Shown here piece by piece: positions 56,536 to 64,000 of a stretch of DNA of 64,000 nt. The position numbers were made by a program, and so were the translations under genes. How positions within the stretch are numbered: the first letter of the stretch is position 1; the number at the start of each line of letters is the position of its first letter. The notes beneath the pieces were generated by a model. It had not been told where the DNA came from, searched no databases, and worked only from the letters and a program-made list of their open reading frames with translations. The stretch comes from Prevotella sp. P2-180 (GTDB lineage: Bacteria > Bacteroidota > Bacteroidia > Bacteroidales > Bacteroidaceae), in NCBI RefSeq assembly GCF_002251435.1, contig NZ_NPJI01000026.1:20398-84397 (forward strand), written 5' to 3'.

Positions 56536-57402
56536 ATGAAGACATTGATTATCATTTTTCTCGCCGTCGCTCTTGCTTGCCCTTCGGTAAGCGCACAAGC
56601 GACGAAGTCTCAATTAAATGTTCCGGTTGCAAATGTTGTAGACACAAATGCCAAGAAGGCTGTTGTGCCTGACTCTGCCGTTTTAGATACCGTAGCTGCA
56701 AAAGATGCCGTTTCTGACGATGATTTGGAAGACGGGGCATTGGTGGAGGCAGAAGAAACACCAGGGCTTCACAAACTGTTGAAAACCAAGTTTATTGAAG
56801 GTAATGCAGGCTTTATGTCGCTCGTGGCACTTGCATTGGTGCTTGGACTCGCTTTTTGCATTGAGCGTATCATCTATCTCACGCTTTCGGAGATAAACGC
56901 AAAGAAGTTTATGGCTGATGTGGACAAACTTATCGGACAGGGAGACATTGAAGGGGCAAAGGAACTGTGTCGCAACACTCGGGGTCCGGTAGCTTCCATC
57001 TGTTTCCAGGGACTGTTGAGAATCAAGGAGAAAATTGATGATATCGAAAGGAGCATAGTGTCGTATGGCACTGTTCAGACGGCAAATCTCGAACGTGGAT
57101 GCACCTGGATAACGCTGTTCATACAGATAGCGCCGTCGTTGGGCTTTCTCGGAACGGTGATAGGCATGGTGATGTCGTTCGACCAAATACAGCAGGCAGG
57201 CGACATTAGTGCCACCATTGTGGCATCGGGAATGAAAGTGGCTTTGATAACCACCATATTCGGAATTGTCGTGGCGGTAGTGCTACAGTTGTTCTACAAC
57301 TTCATCCTTTCAAAGATAGAACATCTCACTTCGCAGATGGAAGAGTCGGCTATTACCTTGCTCGACGCCATAACGAAGTATAAGCAGGAAGGAGGCCGAT
57401 GA
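56536..57402 (+). CDS. exbB: ExbB/TolQ-family proton channel protein
   Basis: A 288-residue inner-membrane protein from the ATG at 56536 (MKTLIIIFLAV). A signal-like segment and an Ala/Asp-rich linker precede the ExbB core: first membrane helix FMSLVALALVLGLAFCIERI, then FIQIAPSLGFLGTVIGMVMS and VALITTIFGIVVAVVLQLFY. With ExbD it uses proton flow to drive TonB, which would energise the SusC transporter. Its stop overlaps the next start (ATGATGA). The N-terminal periplasmic extension of about 85 residues is typical of Bacteroidetes. Confidence 0.9.
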   Translation: MKTLIIIFLAVALACPSVSAQATKSQLNVPVANVVDTNAKKAVVPDSAVLDTVAAKDAVSDDDLEDGALVEAEETPGLHKLLKTKFIEGNAGFMSLVALALVLGLAFCIERIIYLTLSEINAKKFMADVDKLIGQGDIEGAKELCRNTRGPVASICFQGLLRIKEKIDDIERSIVSYGTVQTANLERGCTWITLFIQIAPSLGFLGTVIGMVMSFDQIQQAGDISATIVASGMKVALITTIFGIVVAVVLQLFYNFILSKIEHLTSQMEESAITLLDAITKYKQEGGR

Positions 57403-57647
57403 TGAAGTGTATGAAGAATCCGACGCGTCTGTCGCATGCTGTTCTTGTGGTGCTTGTAGTGATAACGGTTATTGTTTTTGCCGCCTTTTGGCTTGTAGGT
57501 TTCAACATGCCGTTTATGGACGATCCACGGTTTAATGCCCCATTGCTGACCGATGTTGTCATAGCCTTTGTATATTTGATGCTCTTGCTGGCAATTATGG
57601 CGGTGGTATTGAATATGTCAGGTTGGGCACGTCGCTTTTTCAAGTAA
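57399..57647 (+). CDS. Small membrane protein between exbB and exbD
   Basis: An 82-residue protein with two membrane segments (about 13-35 and 49-70) and a short basic C-terminus (WARRFFK). It overlaps exbB by 4 nt and ends 8 nt before exbD, so it is cotranslated with the Ton motor. No named family. An accessory or stabilising subunit of the ExbB-ExbD complex is inferred from position only. Confidence 0.75.
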   Translation: MMKCMKNPTRLSHAVLVVLVVITVIVFAAFWLVGFNMPFMDDPRFNAPLLTDVVIAFVYLMLLLAIMAVVLNMSGWARRFFK

Positions 57648-57655
57648 CATGAATA

Positions 57656-58207
57656 ATGAGAGAAATTAAGTTCAGAAGAAAAGATAAAAAGCGTATGCCG
57701 GCGTTGAACACAACGTCGACAGCCGATATCTCGTTTATTCTGCTTATCTTCTTTCTTGTCACCACTTCCTTAGACACCGACCGTGGACTGATGCGCCAGA
57801 TGCCGCAACTGTCGAAAGACGACAATGTGGAAATGGTGAAGGTAGACCCGGAGAATGTTTTTCAGATAGATGTCGACGCGAATGATGTCATTTCTGTAGA
57901 TGGTAAGGTGACTACCGTGAATGACATTGCCAAAGCTATGGAGAAGTTTGTGGCGGTAGACCCGAAGGTGCATGTAGTGTCAGTGCATGTAGACCGTGAG
58001 AGCAGCTACGACACCTATTTCCTTATACAAAACACTATTGTGGACGTGTATGCCACATTGCGCGACCGCTACAGTCAGAAGAGATACGGAAGGCCTTTTG
58101 GCAAATGTTCGCGGGAAGAGCAGGAAGAAGTGAGGCAAGTCATACCGCAACGCATTTCTGAGCAAGTGGACGTGGCGGATAGTAATGGGAAAGGAGGCAG
58201 GCAATGA
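57656..58207 (+). CDS. exbD: ExbD/TolR-family protein, first copy
   Basis: A 183-residue inner-membrane protein with a basic N-terminus (KFRRKDKKRMPALNTTSTAD), a single membrane helix carrying the proton-binding Asp (STADISFILLIFFLVTTSL) and a periplasmic domain (VFQIDVDANDVISVDGKV). It overlaps the second exbD by 4 nt. Two ExbD-type proteins in tandem are common in Bacteroidetes. Confidence 0.9.
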   Translation: MREIKFRRKDKKRMPALNTTSTADISFILLIFFLVTTSLDTDRGLMRQMPQLSKDDNVEMVKVDPENVFQIDVDANDVISVDGKVTTVNDIAKAMEKFVAVDPKVHVVSVHVDRESSYDTYFLIQNTIVDVYATLRDRYSQKRYGRPFGKCSREEQEEVRQVIPQRISEQVDVADSNGKGGRQ

Positions 58208-58671
58208 GTATGTTCAGACGAAAAGGAAAGACCATGCCAGAGCTCAATACGGCATCGTTGCCCGACCTTATCTTCACCGTATTGTTCTTTTTCCTTATCG
58301 TGACCCATCTGCGTCACGACCAGCTGAAAGTGAAGTTTGAGACACCACAAGGTGTAAAGCTTGAGAAGCTGACGAGGAAGTCGCTCACATCATACATCTA
58401 TGTAGGAAAACCCATAGACAATTTTGGAAATGTGAAAGGTGACGAGACTGTCATCCAGTTGAATGACAAAATCGCCACCATAGAAGATATTTCTTCGTTT
58501 ATAAAACGTGAACGTAGTGAAGCCTCGGCGGAAGACCTTTCACGTATGATTGTGGACATAAAGGCCGACAAAAACGTGAGGATGGGTACCATAGTAGACA
58601 TAAAGCTGACGCTTCGCAGGCAAAACGCCTTGACAATTAGGTATTCTGCCCGTGAGAAGGGTGAAGATTAA
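58204..58671 (+). CDS. exbD: ExbD/TolR-family protein, second copy
   Basis: A 155-residue protein with the same layout: basic start (MFRRKGKTMPELNTASLPD), membrane helix with a conserved Asp (SLPDLIFTVLFFFLIVTHL) and a periplasmic domain (SYIYVGKPIDNFGN, KADKNVRMGTIVDIKLTLR). Its 3' end overlaps the convergent tatD gene by 35 bp, so no terminator separates them. Confidence 0.9.
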   Translation: MSMFRRKGKTMPELNTASLPDLIFTVLFFFLIVTHLRHDQLKVKFETPQGVKLEKLTRKSLTSYIYVGKPIDNFGNVKGDETVIQLNDKIATIEDISSFIKRERSEASAEDLSRMIVDIKADKNVRMGTIVDIKLTLRRQNALTIRYSAREKGED

Positions 58672-59425
58672 AGATGCGTTCGGCGTTTGATGTAGTCACC
58701 CGTTCCACCTCTTCGGCGCTGGTGTTGTAGCATTCGGCCATCTTTTCCACAACGTATTTCAGATAGCAACTCTCGTTCCTTTTGCCGCGCATGGGGACTG
58801 GAGCCATGTAAGGGGCGTCGGTTTCGAGCACTATGCGTTGCAGTGGTATGGAAGGCAGTACGGCAGGCAGGTTTGACTTCTTGAATGTCAGGACGCCTCC
58901 TATGCCAAGTGAGAAGCGGTCGAAGGCAAGCAGTTGTTCGGCTTCTTTTTCGTTTCCGGTGAAGCAATGGAACACGCCTCCAGGCAGTTTGTCCTTGTAT
59001 TTCTTCATTATGCCCACCATCTCGTTTTGTGCCTTTCGGCAGTGTATCATCAGAGGCATCTGTGTTTCCACCGACCATATCACCTGTTGTTCGAAAGCCT
59101 CGAGCTGCTGTTGTTCATACTCACGGCTCCAGTAAAAGTCAAGACCTATCTCGCCAATGGCGATATAAGGCTCTCCCAGCATAGGCCTGAGAATGTCTAA
59201 CTGCTGTTGCCAATCGTCTTTCACCTCTTCAGGGTGCAGTCCAATCATCGGGAAGGCAAACCCCTCAAGTCTTTCTGCAAGAAGAGCCACCTTTTTTGTC
59301 GTTTCCACGTCGATGGCAGGCAGCAGCATGCGGCAAACCCCCGCAAGTCTCGCCCTTTCCACCACCAGTTCCAGGTCGTCCTCAAACTCCTCTCCGTCGA
59401 GATGGATATGTGTATCAATTATCAT
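58637..59425 (-). CDS. tatD: TatD-family metal-dependent DNase
   Basis: A 262-residue TIM-barrel hydrolase. All metal ligands are visible: THIHLD, GEIGLDFYW, MIHCRKA, VFHCFTGN and ETDAPYMAP. TatD-type enzymes have 3'-5' exonuclease activity and act in DNA repair or DNA degradation. It is the last gene of a minus-strand run after the polyprenyl synthetase and tonB genes. Overlaps exbD at its end. Confidence 0.92.
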   Translation of the reverse strand: MIIDTHIHLDGEEFEDDLELVVERARLAGVCRMLLPAIDVETTKKVALLAERLEGFAFPMIGLHPEEVKDDWQQQLDILRPMLGEPYIAIGEIGLDFYWSREYEQQQLEAFEQQVIWSVETQMPLMIHCRKAQNEMVGIMKKYKDKLPGGVFHCFTGNEKEAEQLLAFDRFSLGIGGVLTFKKSNLPAVLPSIPLQRIVLETDAPYMAPVPMRGKRNESCYLKYVVEKMAECYNTSAEEVERVTTSNAERIFNLHPSHGQNT

Positions 59426-59445
59426 TGTTTTAATTTCGTATTTGT

Positions 59446-60420
59446 TTATTTTTCCCTCTTCATCATGAGGTCGGTGAAGTGCTGGAGCTGCGTTTTCTTT
59501 TCGTCAGGTAAGTTTACCTTCTGGAGCGAAAGGCGGGCCTGTTCGAAATAGTCGTTGATTTTCTTTTCACATAGTTCCCTGATTCCTATGTTATTATATA
59601 TCTCCGTCACGGCATTGATCTTTTCAGCCTTGTCGAAGTGTTCGGCTGAAATCCATTTCTTCAGTTCTGCGGCTTGCTTCTCATCGGCACGCAGCATGGC
59701 GTTGATGAGCATATAGGTCTTCTTGTTGGAAGTGATGTCGCCGCCAATGGCCTTTCCGAACACCTTAGGGTCGCCATACACGTCGAGCAGGTCGTCTTGC
59801 AGTTGGAATGCCAATCCGAGTTTCTCGCCGAAGTTGTAAAGGTTGGAGGCATCTTCTTCGTCGGCACCGGCAAGTATGGCTCCCATCTTCACGGCACAAG
59901 CCAGCAGGACGCTGGTTTTCAGTCTTATCATCTCAATATATTCCTCTTCGGTCACGTCGTTCCGCGTCTCGAAGTCAATGTCATACTGTTGTCCTTCGTC
60001 TATCTCGAGCACTGTTTGTGTAAACAAGTCGAGCACAGGCCTGAGTTTCTCTTCCTTGCATCTCGCCACCCTTTGGAAAGCGATGATAAGCATGGTGTCG
60101 CCGGAGAGAATGGCAGTGTTGGCGTTCCATTTCTTGTGAACGGTAGGCATTCCACGTCTCACGTCGGCATTGTCCATCAGGTCGTCGTGAAGCAGTGTGA
60201 AGTTATGGTAGGTCTCAAGTCCCACGGCAGTCTCCATTATTGTCTCAGGGTCGTCCTTGAACATGTTGTAAGCCAAGAGCATAAGCACGGGCCTTATTCT
60301 CTTTCCACCCAATGAGAGCACATATCTGATAGGTTCGTACAGACCTTCAGGCTTTCGGTTAACACTTGTCGACTCGATGTAGTCGTTCACCATTTTTATT
60401 AGTTCTTCAGATGTATACAT
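59446..60420 (-). CDS. Polyprenyl synthetase
   Basis: A 324-residue trans-prenyltransferase making linear isoprenyl diphosphates in the cytoplasm. Motifs: GGKRIRPVL, first aspartate-rich motif LLHDDLMDNADVRRG (DDxxD), KKWNANTAILSGD, and second motif LAFQLQDDLLDVYGD with GKAIGGDITSNKKTYML. Product length (C15, C20 or longer) cannot be settled by eye. It lies 20 nt ahead of tatD and 48 nt after tonB in the same direction. Confidence 0.92.
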   Translation of the reverse strand: MYTSEELIKMVNDYIESTSVNRKPEGLYEPIRYVLSLGGKRIRPVLMLLAYNMFKDDPETIMETAVGLETYHNFTLLHDDLMDNADVRRGMPTVHKKWNANTAILSGDTMLIIAFQRVARCKEEKLRPVLDLFTQTVLEIDEGQQYDIDFETRNDVTEEEYIEMIRLKTSVLLACAVKMGAILAGADEEDASNLYNFGEKLGLAFQLQDDLLDVYGDPKVFGKAIGGDITSNKKTYMLINAMLRADEKQAAELKKWISAEHFDKAEKINAVTEIYNNIGIRELCEKKINDYFEQARLSLQKVNLPDEKKTQLQHFTDLMMKREK

Positions 60421-60468
60421 AATGAAAATATTTAATTCAAGATATTTACAAAATCCCCAAAATCCACA

Positions 60469-61173
60469 TTACAACTTAAACACGATAGGAATGCATACCA
60501 TAGTGCGGCACGGTTGTCCGTTGTCGATGCCAGGTTTCCATTTCGGCATCATTCTCATCACCCGCAATGCCTCCCTGTCGCATGAAGCCTCAAGCGATTT
60601 GATAATCTTCAGGTCGGTCATGTCGCCCGACGAGTCGATGATGAACTGCACCATCACCTTTCCTTCTATTTTCTTCCTTTGGGCAGAAGAAGGGTATCTC
60701 AGGTTTGCCGTGAGCCATTTCATCATCTCCACTGCCCCACCGGGAAACTGTGGCAGGTCGCTCACTATTCTGAAGTTTTTGTCGTTGTTGTCGAGAGCAT
60801 TGTCGGCAGGAGCGAGCAGAGGGTCTTTCTCCTCGTCCTTCACTTCATCTTTGGTGTCCTGTGGTATATCGTCGCTTTCCGGCTTTGGCATATCCATTTG
60901 TTCCAGTTCATCTGTCTTTTTCTCCACCTTTATTTCATCTGACACCGGCTTTGGCTGTTCCTTTACGGCGAGAGCTATGCGGTCGTCTTCTTTTTTGAAT
61001 AGTGAGAGGTCGAGTTCTTCCGTCAGTTCCTCGTCTTCCTCGTCGTAAGTTGTTTCTTCCGAAGAGTATTCAAGTATAGCGACGAAAGAGGCGAGAACCA
61101 CTATGAGCGATAGGAGGAAGAATTTCCACCTGTGAGCGTCAAGGTCAACATTTCTATTTTTCTTTATTTCCAT
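60469..61173 (-). CDS. tonB: TonB family energy-transducing protein
   Basis: A 234-residue protein with an N-terminal membrane anchor (about 18-36), an acidic and Pro/Lys-containing periplasmic linker (EQPKPVSDEIKVEKKTDELE) and a C-terminal TonB domain (LPQFPGGAVEMMKWLTANLR, EGKVMVQFIIDSSGDMTDLK, WKPGIDNGQPC). It couples the ExbB-ExbD motor encoded 3 kb away to SusC-type receptors. GIDNGQPCRT is the standard Bacteroidetes ending. Confidence 0.92.
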   Translation of the reverse strand: MEIKKNRNVDLDAHRWKFFLLSLIVVLASFVAILEYSSEETTYDEEDEELTEELDLSLFKKEDDRIALAVKEQPKPVSDEIKVEKKTDELEQMDMPKPESDDIPQDTKDEVKDEEKDPLLAPADNALDNNDKNFRIVSDLPQFPGGAVEMMKWLTANLRYPSSAQRKKIEGKVMVQFIIDSSGDMTDLKIIKSLEASCDREALRVMRMMPKWKPGIDNGQPCRTMVCIPIVFKL

Positions 61174-61329
61174 TTTTTATAAAATGCCTTTTTGGGGACT
61201 ATTTCCCTTCGGAATAGAGCCCATTAACTCCTTTTAACGCCAATAATTCATATTTTCTCGAAATTGGCGGTACAAAAATAGTCTTTATATTTGAAAAAAA
61301 CATTATCTTTGCAGTCAAAATGTATTAAA

Positions 61330-62277
61330 ATGGTGAAAAAATTAATTTTTACTGCTGTTTTTGCTCTTTTTACATCCATTTTATGGGCCCAGGAAAGCGA
61401 AACAGTGTATAATTTCCTACGTCTGCCAGTAAGTGCCCATGTGGCTGCTTTGGGTGGCGACAATATTACCGTCACCGACGACGACGCCACCTTTGCGTTT
61501 CATAATCCGGCACTGCTTGCAGGTGTTTCCGACAAGACTATAAACCTCAACTTTATGTCGTATATGGAAGGGGCGAAAACGGCGAGCGCATCGTTTACAA
61601 AAGCACTGAAGAAACAAGGCACATGGTTTGTCGGGGCGCAGTTGATGGACTACGGCGACATGAAGCAGACCACGGTGGAGGGTGAAATTATTGGTGACGT
61701 TTCCGCAAAGGATATCATGCTTTGCGGTGCTTTCGAGTATCCGTTGGCAAAACGTCTCTTTGGTGGTATCACGGCAAAGTTTGTGAATTCCGACTTGGCA
61801 GGATTTCACTCTATGGCAGTGGGTGTAGACCTCGGACTGAACTATTATGACGAGAGTTCCGGATGGTCGGTGTCGGCAGTGGCACGCAATCTGGGCGGTC
61901 AGATAAAGGCCTACGAGGACGATTTCGAAAAGATGCCACTCGACCTGCAGGTAGGAGTGACAAAGCGCCTGATGCAGTCGCCGTTGCGTTTCTCCGCCAC
62001 CCTGACACGCCTTAACGACTGGCACGGAAGGTTTGCAAACCATATAGTGATAGGAGCCGACCTGTTGTTTTCAGACAATCTCTATTTGGCTGCCGGCTAT
62101 AACTTCCGACGGGCCGACGAGATGAAAATCTCCGACAGTGAAGGAGAGAGCAGTCATGGTGCCGGTCTGTCGTTCGGCGGAGGCATCATGCTTGAGCGAT
62201 TCAAGCTAAGCGTTGCATACGGCAAGTATCACGTCTCGTCTACCTCGCTCAATGTAAACGTAAGCTATCAGCTATAA
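61330..62277 (+). CDS. porQ: PorQ-like type IX secretion system protein
   Basis: A 315-residue outer-membrane-type protein from ATG 61330; an upstream in-frame ATG (61291) is rejected since the promoter element TATCTTTG lies at 61304-61311. After the signal peptide (ILWAQ) the PorV/PorQ-like barrel motifs appear: NFLRLPVSAHVAALGGDNIT, DDATFAFHNPALLAG, and GAGLSFGGGIMLERFKLSVA. PorQ takes part in sortase-like release of type IX cargo. Followed by cmk after 41 nt. Confidence 0.8.
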   Translation: MVKKLIFTAVFALFTSILWAQESETVYNFLRLPVSAHVAALGGDNITVTDDDATFAFHNPALLAGVSDKTINLNFMSYMEGAKTASASFTKALKKQGTWFVGAQLMDYGDMKQTTVEGEIIGDVSAKDIMLCGAFEYPLAKRLFGGITAKFVNSDLAGFHSMAVGVDLGLNYYDESSGWSVSAVARNLGGQIKAYEDDFEKMPLDLQVGVTKRLMQSPLRFSATLTRLNDWHGRFANHIVIGADLLFSDNLYLAAGYNFRRADEMKISDSEGESSHGAGLSFGGGIMLERFKLSVAYGKYHVSSTSLNVNVSYQL

Positions 62278-62318
62278 TACCCACTCTTTTTGAAAAGACT
62301 TATAGAAATTATTGATAT

Positions 62319-63020
62319 ATGAACAAGATTATCATTGCAATCGACGGACATTCGTCGTGCGGAAAAAGCACAATGGCAAAACAATTGGCGCAACAATTAA
62401 ACTACATCTATGTTGATACAGGAGCAATGTATCGTTGTGTAACCCTCTATGCCATAAACAATGGCATGTTTTCAGGCAAGTCGCTCGACAGCGACGCCCT
62501 TGAGCAGCGCATCGGGGAAGTGAAGATTTCCTTCACACGCGACGAAGCAGGCCAGCTATGCGCCATGCTCAACGGAAAGAACGTGGAGAAGGAGATACGA
62601 GGCATGAGTGTCTCAGAGAGGGTCAGCATGGTAGCCAAGCAGCCGTTTGTGAGGAAAATGCTCGTTGAGCAACAGCAGCGCATGGGGCAAGACAAGGGAA
62701 TAGTGATGGACGGCCGTGATATAGGAACCACCGTTTTTCCAGATGCCGAACTAAAAATTTTTGTCACTGCCTCCGCCGAGGTACGTGCAGAGCGTCGTTA
62801 TAAGGAACTGCTCGACAAGGGTGAAAATGCAAACTATGAAGACATCCTTGCCAATGTAAAGGAGCGTGATTATATGGATTCCCATCGCGCTGTTTCTCCC
62901 CTGCGTATGGCAGACGATGCCGTATTACTCGATAATAGCTATATGACTATTGAGGAACAAAACCAGTGGCTTCTTGCCAAGGTGAACGAAACTCTTTCAA
63001 AGGACTGTCCAGATGACTAA
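62319..63020 (+). CDS. cmk: Cytidylate kinase
   Basis: A 233-residue nucleotide kinase with P-loop IAIDGHSSCGKSTMAKQLA, the CMP-binding segment YIYVDTGAMYRCVTLYA, GIVMDGRDIGTTVFPDAE and RDYMDSHRAVSPLRMADDAV. It makes CDP and dCDP. It shares a likely transcript with porQ and ends before a hairpin terminator. Confidence 0.95.
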   Translation: MNKIIIAIDGHSSCGKSTMAKQLAQQLNYIYVDTGAMYRCVTLYAINNGMFSGKSLDSDALEQRIGEVKISFTRDEAGQLCAMLNGKNVEKEIRGMSVSERVSMVAKQPFVRKMLVEQQQRMGQDKGIVMDGRDIGTTVFPDAELKIFVTASAEVRAERRYKELLDKGENANYEDILANVKERDYMDSHRAVSPLRMADDAVLLDNSYMTIEEQNQWLLAKVNETLSKDCPDD

Positions 63021-63072
63021 CATCAACGGCAAATAGAAGCTGATGCGCTATACTTAAATGGTTGGATATAAA

Positions 63073-63121
63073 TGAACCTGGTGGAAATCATACTGAACGT
63101 AGTAGATAACCACCAGGTTCA
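63073..63121 (+). terminator. Inverted repeat after cmk
   Basis: TGAACCTGGTGG (63073-63084) and CCACCAGGTTCA (63110-63121) pair perfectly over 12 bp around a 25-nt loop and are followed by ATTCATTTATTTATT. It probably ends the porQ-cmk transcript and also faces the small gene coming from the right. Confidence 0.65.
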
Positions 63122-63158
63122 ATTCATTTATTTATTAAATCCCACACCTAACTCTCAG

Positions 63159-63281
63159 TTAGAAGTACACATAGGCACCCATGCAGCTCGTCACTCCGAG
63201 AGTAGTTGCTATTGCCGACAGTGCGGCCACAATCAGCTGAAGTATCAGCTTCCAAGTATTTGTTTTATTAGTTGTACTCAT
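63159..63281 (-). CDS. Smalltalk protein
   Basis: A 40-residue protein: polar start MSTTNKTNTWKLILQL, one hydrophobic helix (IVAALSAIATTLGV) and a lipobox-like TSC at Cys33. The pattern nTWKxIL..IVA..SAIA.TLGVTSC matches the short 'smalltalk' proteins of Bacteroidetes, which accompany HU-family genes and amidases. Function unknown. The HU-family gene lies 267 nt upstream on the same strand; the gap holds TTTAAGAGTTTAAGAG-type repeats and no other gene. Confidence 0.8.
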   Translation of the reverse strand: MSTTNKTNTWKLILQLIVAALSAIATTLGVTSCMGAYVYF

Positions 63282-63289
63282 AATCGTAA

Positions 63290-63551
63290 ATTTTTAAAGT
63301 TTACTTTATTTTACCAAAGAGTTTAAGAGTTTAAGAGTATTTGTATAATGATAGAGGTTGAATGCCAAGGCATTTAGAGCTTATAGAGAGCTGCGCAAAA
63401 CCTCTTTTCCTCTGTCGCTTGCGACCTACTCCATCAACAATTCCCCTCTTTTTCTCTTTATCTCTTTGGTTTAAATAATACCCTTCATAGGGAATTACCA
63501 CTTCTTTAAGGTTTACCTTTTAATCTTTAAGGTTTTACCTTTTAAAGTTTA
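63290..63551. repeat. A/T-rich repeats flanking the HU-family gene end
   Basis: TTTTTAAAGTTTACTTT near 63291-63307, AAGAGTTTAAGAGTTTAAGA near 63317-63338, and CTTTAAGGTTTACCTTTTAA... repeated near 63501-63551 as three copies of a TTTAA(A/G)GTTT(T)AC unit. They share TTTAAAGTTTAC with the array at 1612-1683. The middle part (63340-63500) shows nothing recognisable. Confidence 0.55.
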
Positions 63552-64000
63552 CTGCCCGAGGTCGTCGCCACTGCTGTCGCTTCCGCCGGCACCGGCATCC
63601 TCACCTCCACTCGGATTCTCAGGGTCCTCTATCACGCCAGAGTCACTGGAGTTCACGCGCTTCACCACCTTTCCGTTGCGGTCGTAGCAGGTGATGCTCA
63701 CTGCGGTGGTCATCAGTTCCTTCTTCACGTCGCTAGAAGGCACGAAGATGATTTTTCGGGTGGTGATGAGGCTCGACGCCACCATGTTCACGTCCTCCAC
63801 ACTCTTTGCGTTCAGACCGAATCGCATAGTTCCAAGTCCCGGCACCGGCACCGAATGTCCCTCAGTAGCCCACGCCTTAATCACGTCGCCGCAAGCAGAG
63901 AACGCGGCTTGGAGAGCACCCTTTTGGATACCCGATCGAAGAGAAGCCTCCTCAATCATCTTGCTCTCAGAGAGAGATGAATACTTTTCTGCGGCCACTT
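63549..64000 (-). CDS. HU-family DNA-binding protein, C-terminal part
   Basis: The frame enters from the right edge, so the N-terminus is missing (about 150 residues visible; no convincing start inside the window). EKYSSLSESKMIEEASLRSG, then IQKGALQAAFSACGDVIKAW, GHSVPVPGLGTMRFGLN and KIIFVPSSDVKKELM match the Bacteroidetes HU-like family. The acidic, Gly/Ser-rich tail (GGEDAGAGGSDSSGDDLGQ) is usual. Pairing with the smalltalk gene downstream is typical. Confidence 0.8.
   Translation of the reverse strand, partial: VAAEKYSSLSESKMIEEASLRSGIQKGALQAAFSACGDVIKAWATEGHSVPVPGLGTMRFGLNAKSVEDVNMVASSLITTRKIIFVPSSDVKKELMTTAVSITCYDRNGKVVKRVNSSDSGVIEDPENPSGGEDAGAGGSDSSGDDLGQ

Overview
The window looks like a chromosome segment of a gut or rumen Bacteroidales, most probably Prevotella/Segatella. 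The support is: promoters of the Bacteroidetes type (TTTG, about 19 nt, TAnnTTTG) in front of many genes; a SusC/SusD polysaccharide locus; a PorQ-like type IX secretion protein; an HU-family gene followed by a 40-residue 'smalltalk' protein; class I fumarase; a doubled AAA-ATPase-like/DUF1703 gene; and Prevotella-style GH3, CE7 and GH5 enzymes. Assignments rest on motif recognition in translated sequence; no database was searched.

Layout. 1-1.3 kb: start of putA with a possible 30-codon leader ORF (minus). 1.7-7.9 kb: TPP-riboswitch-controlled thiamine operon thiG-thiS-thiH-thiD-thiE-thiC-tenI-like (plus), without thiF. 7.8-14.6 kb: YitT protein, ADP-forming acyl-CoA synthetase, ClpB, and an HU-like regulator with a striking four-unit palindromic repeat in its leader (all minus). 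14.8-16.5 kb: scar region with a toxin-antitoxin pair, fragments of a VapE/DUF3874 protein and a transposase, and two copies of a short element built of 23-bp tandem units. 16.5-27.5 kb: accessory island, almost all minus strand. Its core (23.4 to 17.6 kb) starts with a Nudix/winged-helix regulator flanked by twin operators and continues through YopX-like, GIY-YIG, membrane, macro-like/DUF1810, NADAR, archaemetzincin, a His/Cys-dyad protein and a low-molecular-weight phosphatase, several joined by ATGA or TAATG overlaps. This is the best candidate here for an undescribed system. Its neighbours at 23.5-26.7 kb include decaying genes.

27.6-36.2 kb: broken AAA_14/DUF4143 gene, then two direct copies of an AAA-ATPase-like/DUF1703 gene (first with an internal deletion) bracketing a GH3 beta-xylosidase, a CE7 acetyl xylan esterase and a trkH fragment. 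36.4-43.3 kb: housekeeping and carbon metabolism (lemA, TPM protein, class I fumarase, uxaC, L-asparaginase, serine acetyltransferase). 43.4-54.7 kb: polysaccharide utilisation locus of SusC, SusD, two surface lipoproteins and a BACON-GH5 glucanase, with no regulator in view. 54.8-64 kb: DUF1846 protein, tRNA-Ser(GGA), ExbB/small membrane protein/ExbD/ExbD, convergent with tatD, polyprenyl synthetase and tonB; then porQ, cmk, smalltalk and the end of another HU-family gene.

Functional links: the Ton system (56.5-61.2 kb) would energise the SusC transporter; GH3, CE7 and UxaC fit xylan side-chain and uronate use; GH5 with SusCD fits a beta-glucan or related hemicellulose.
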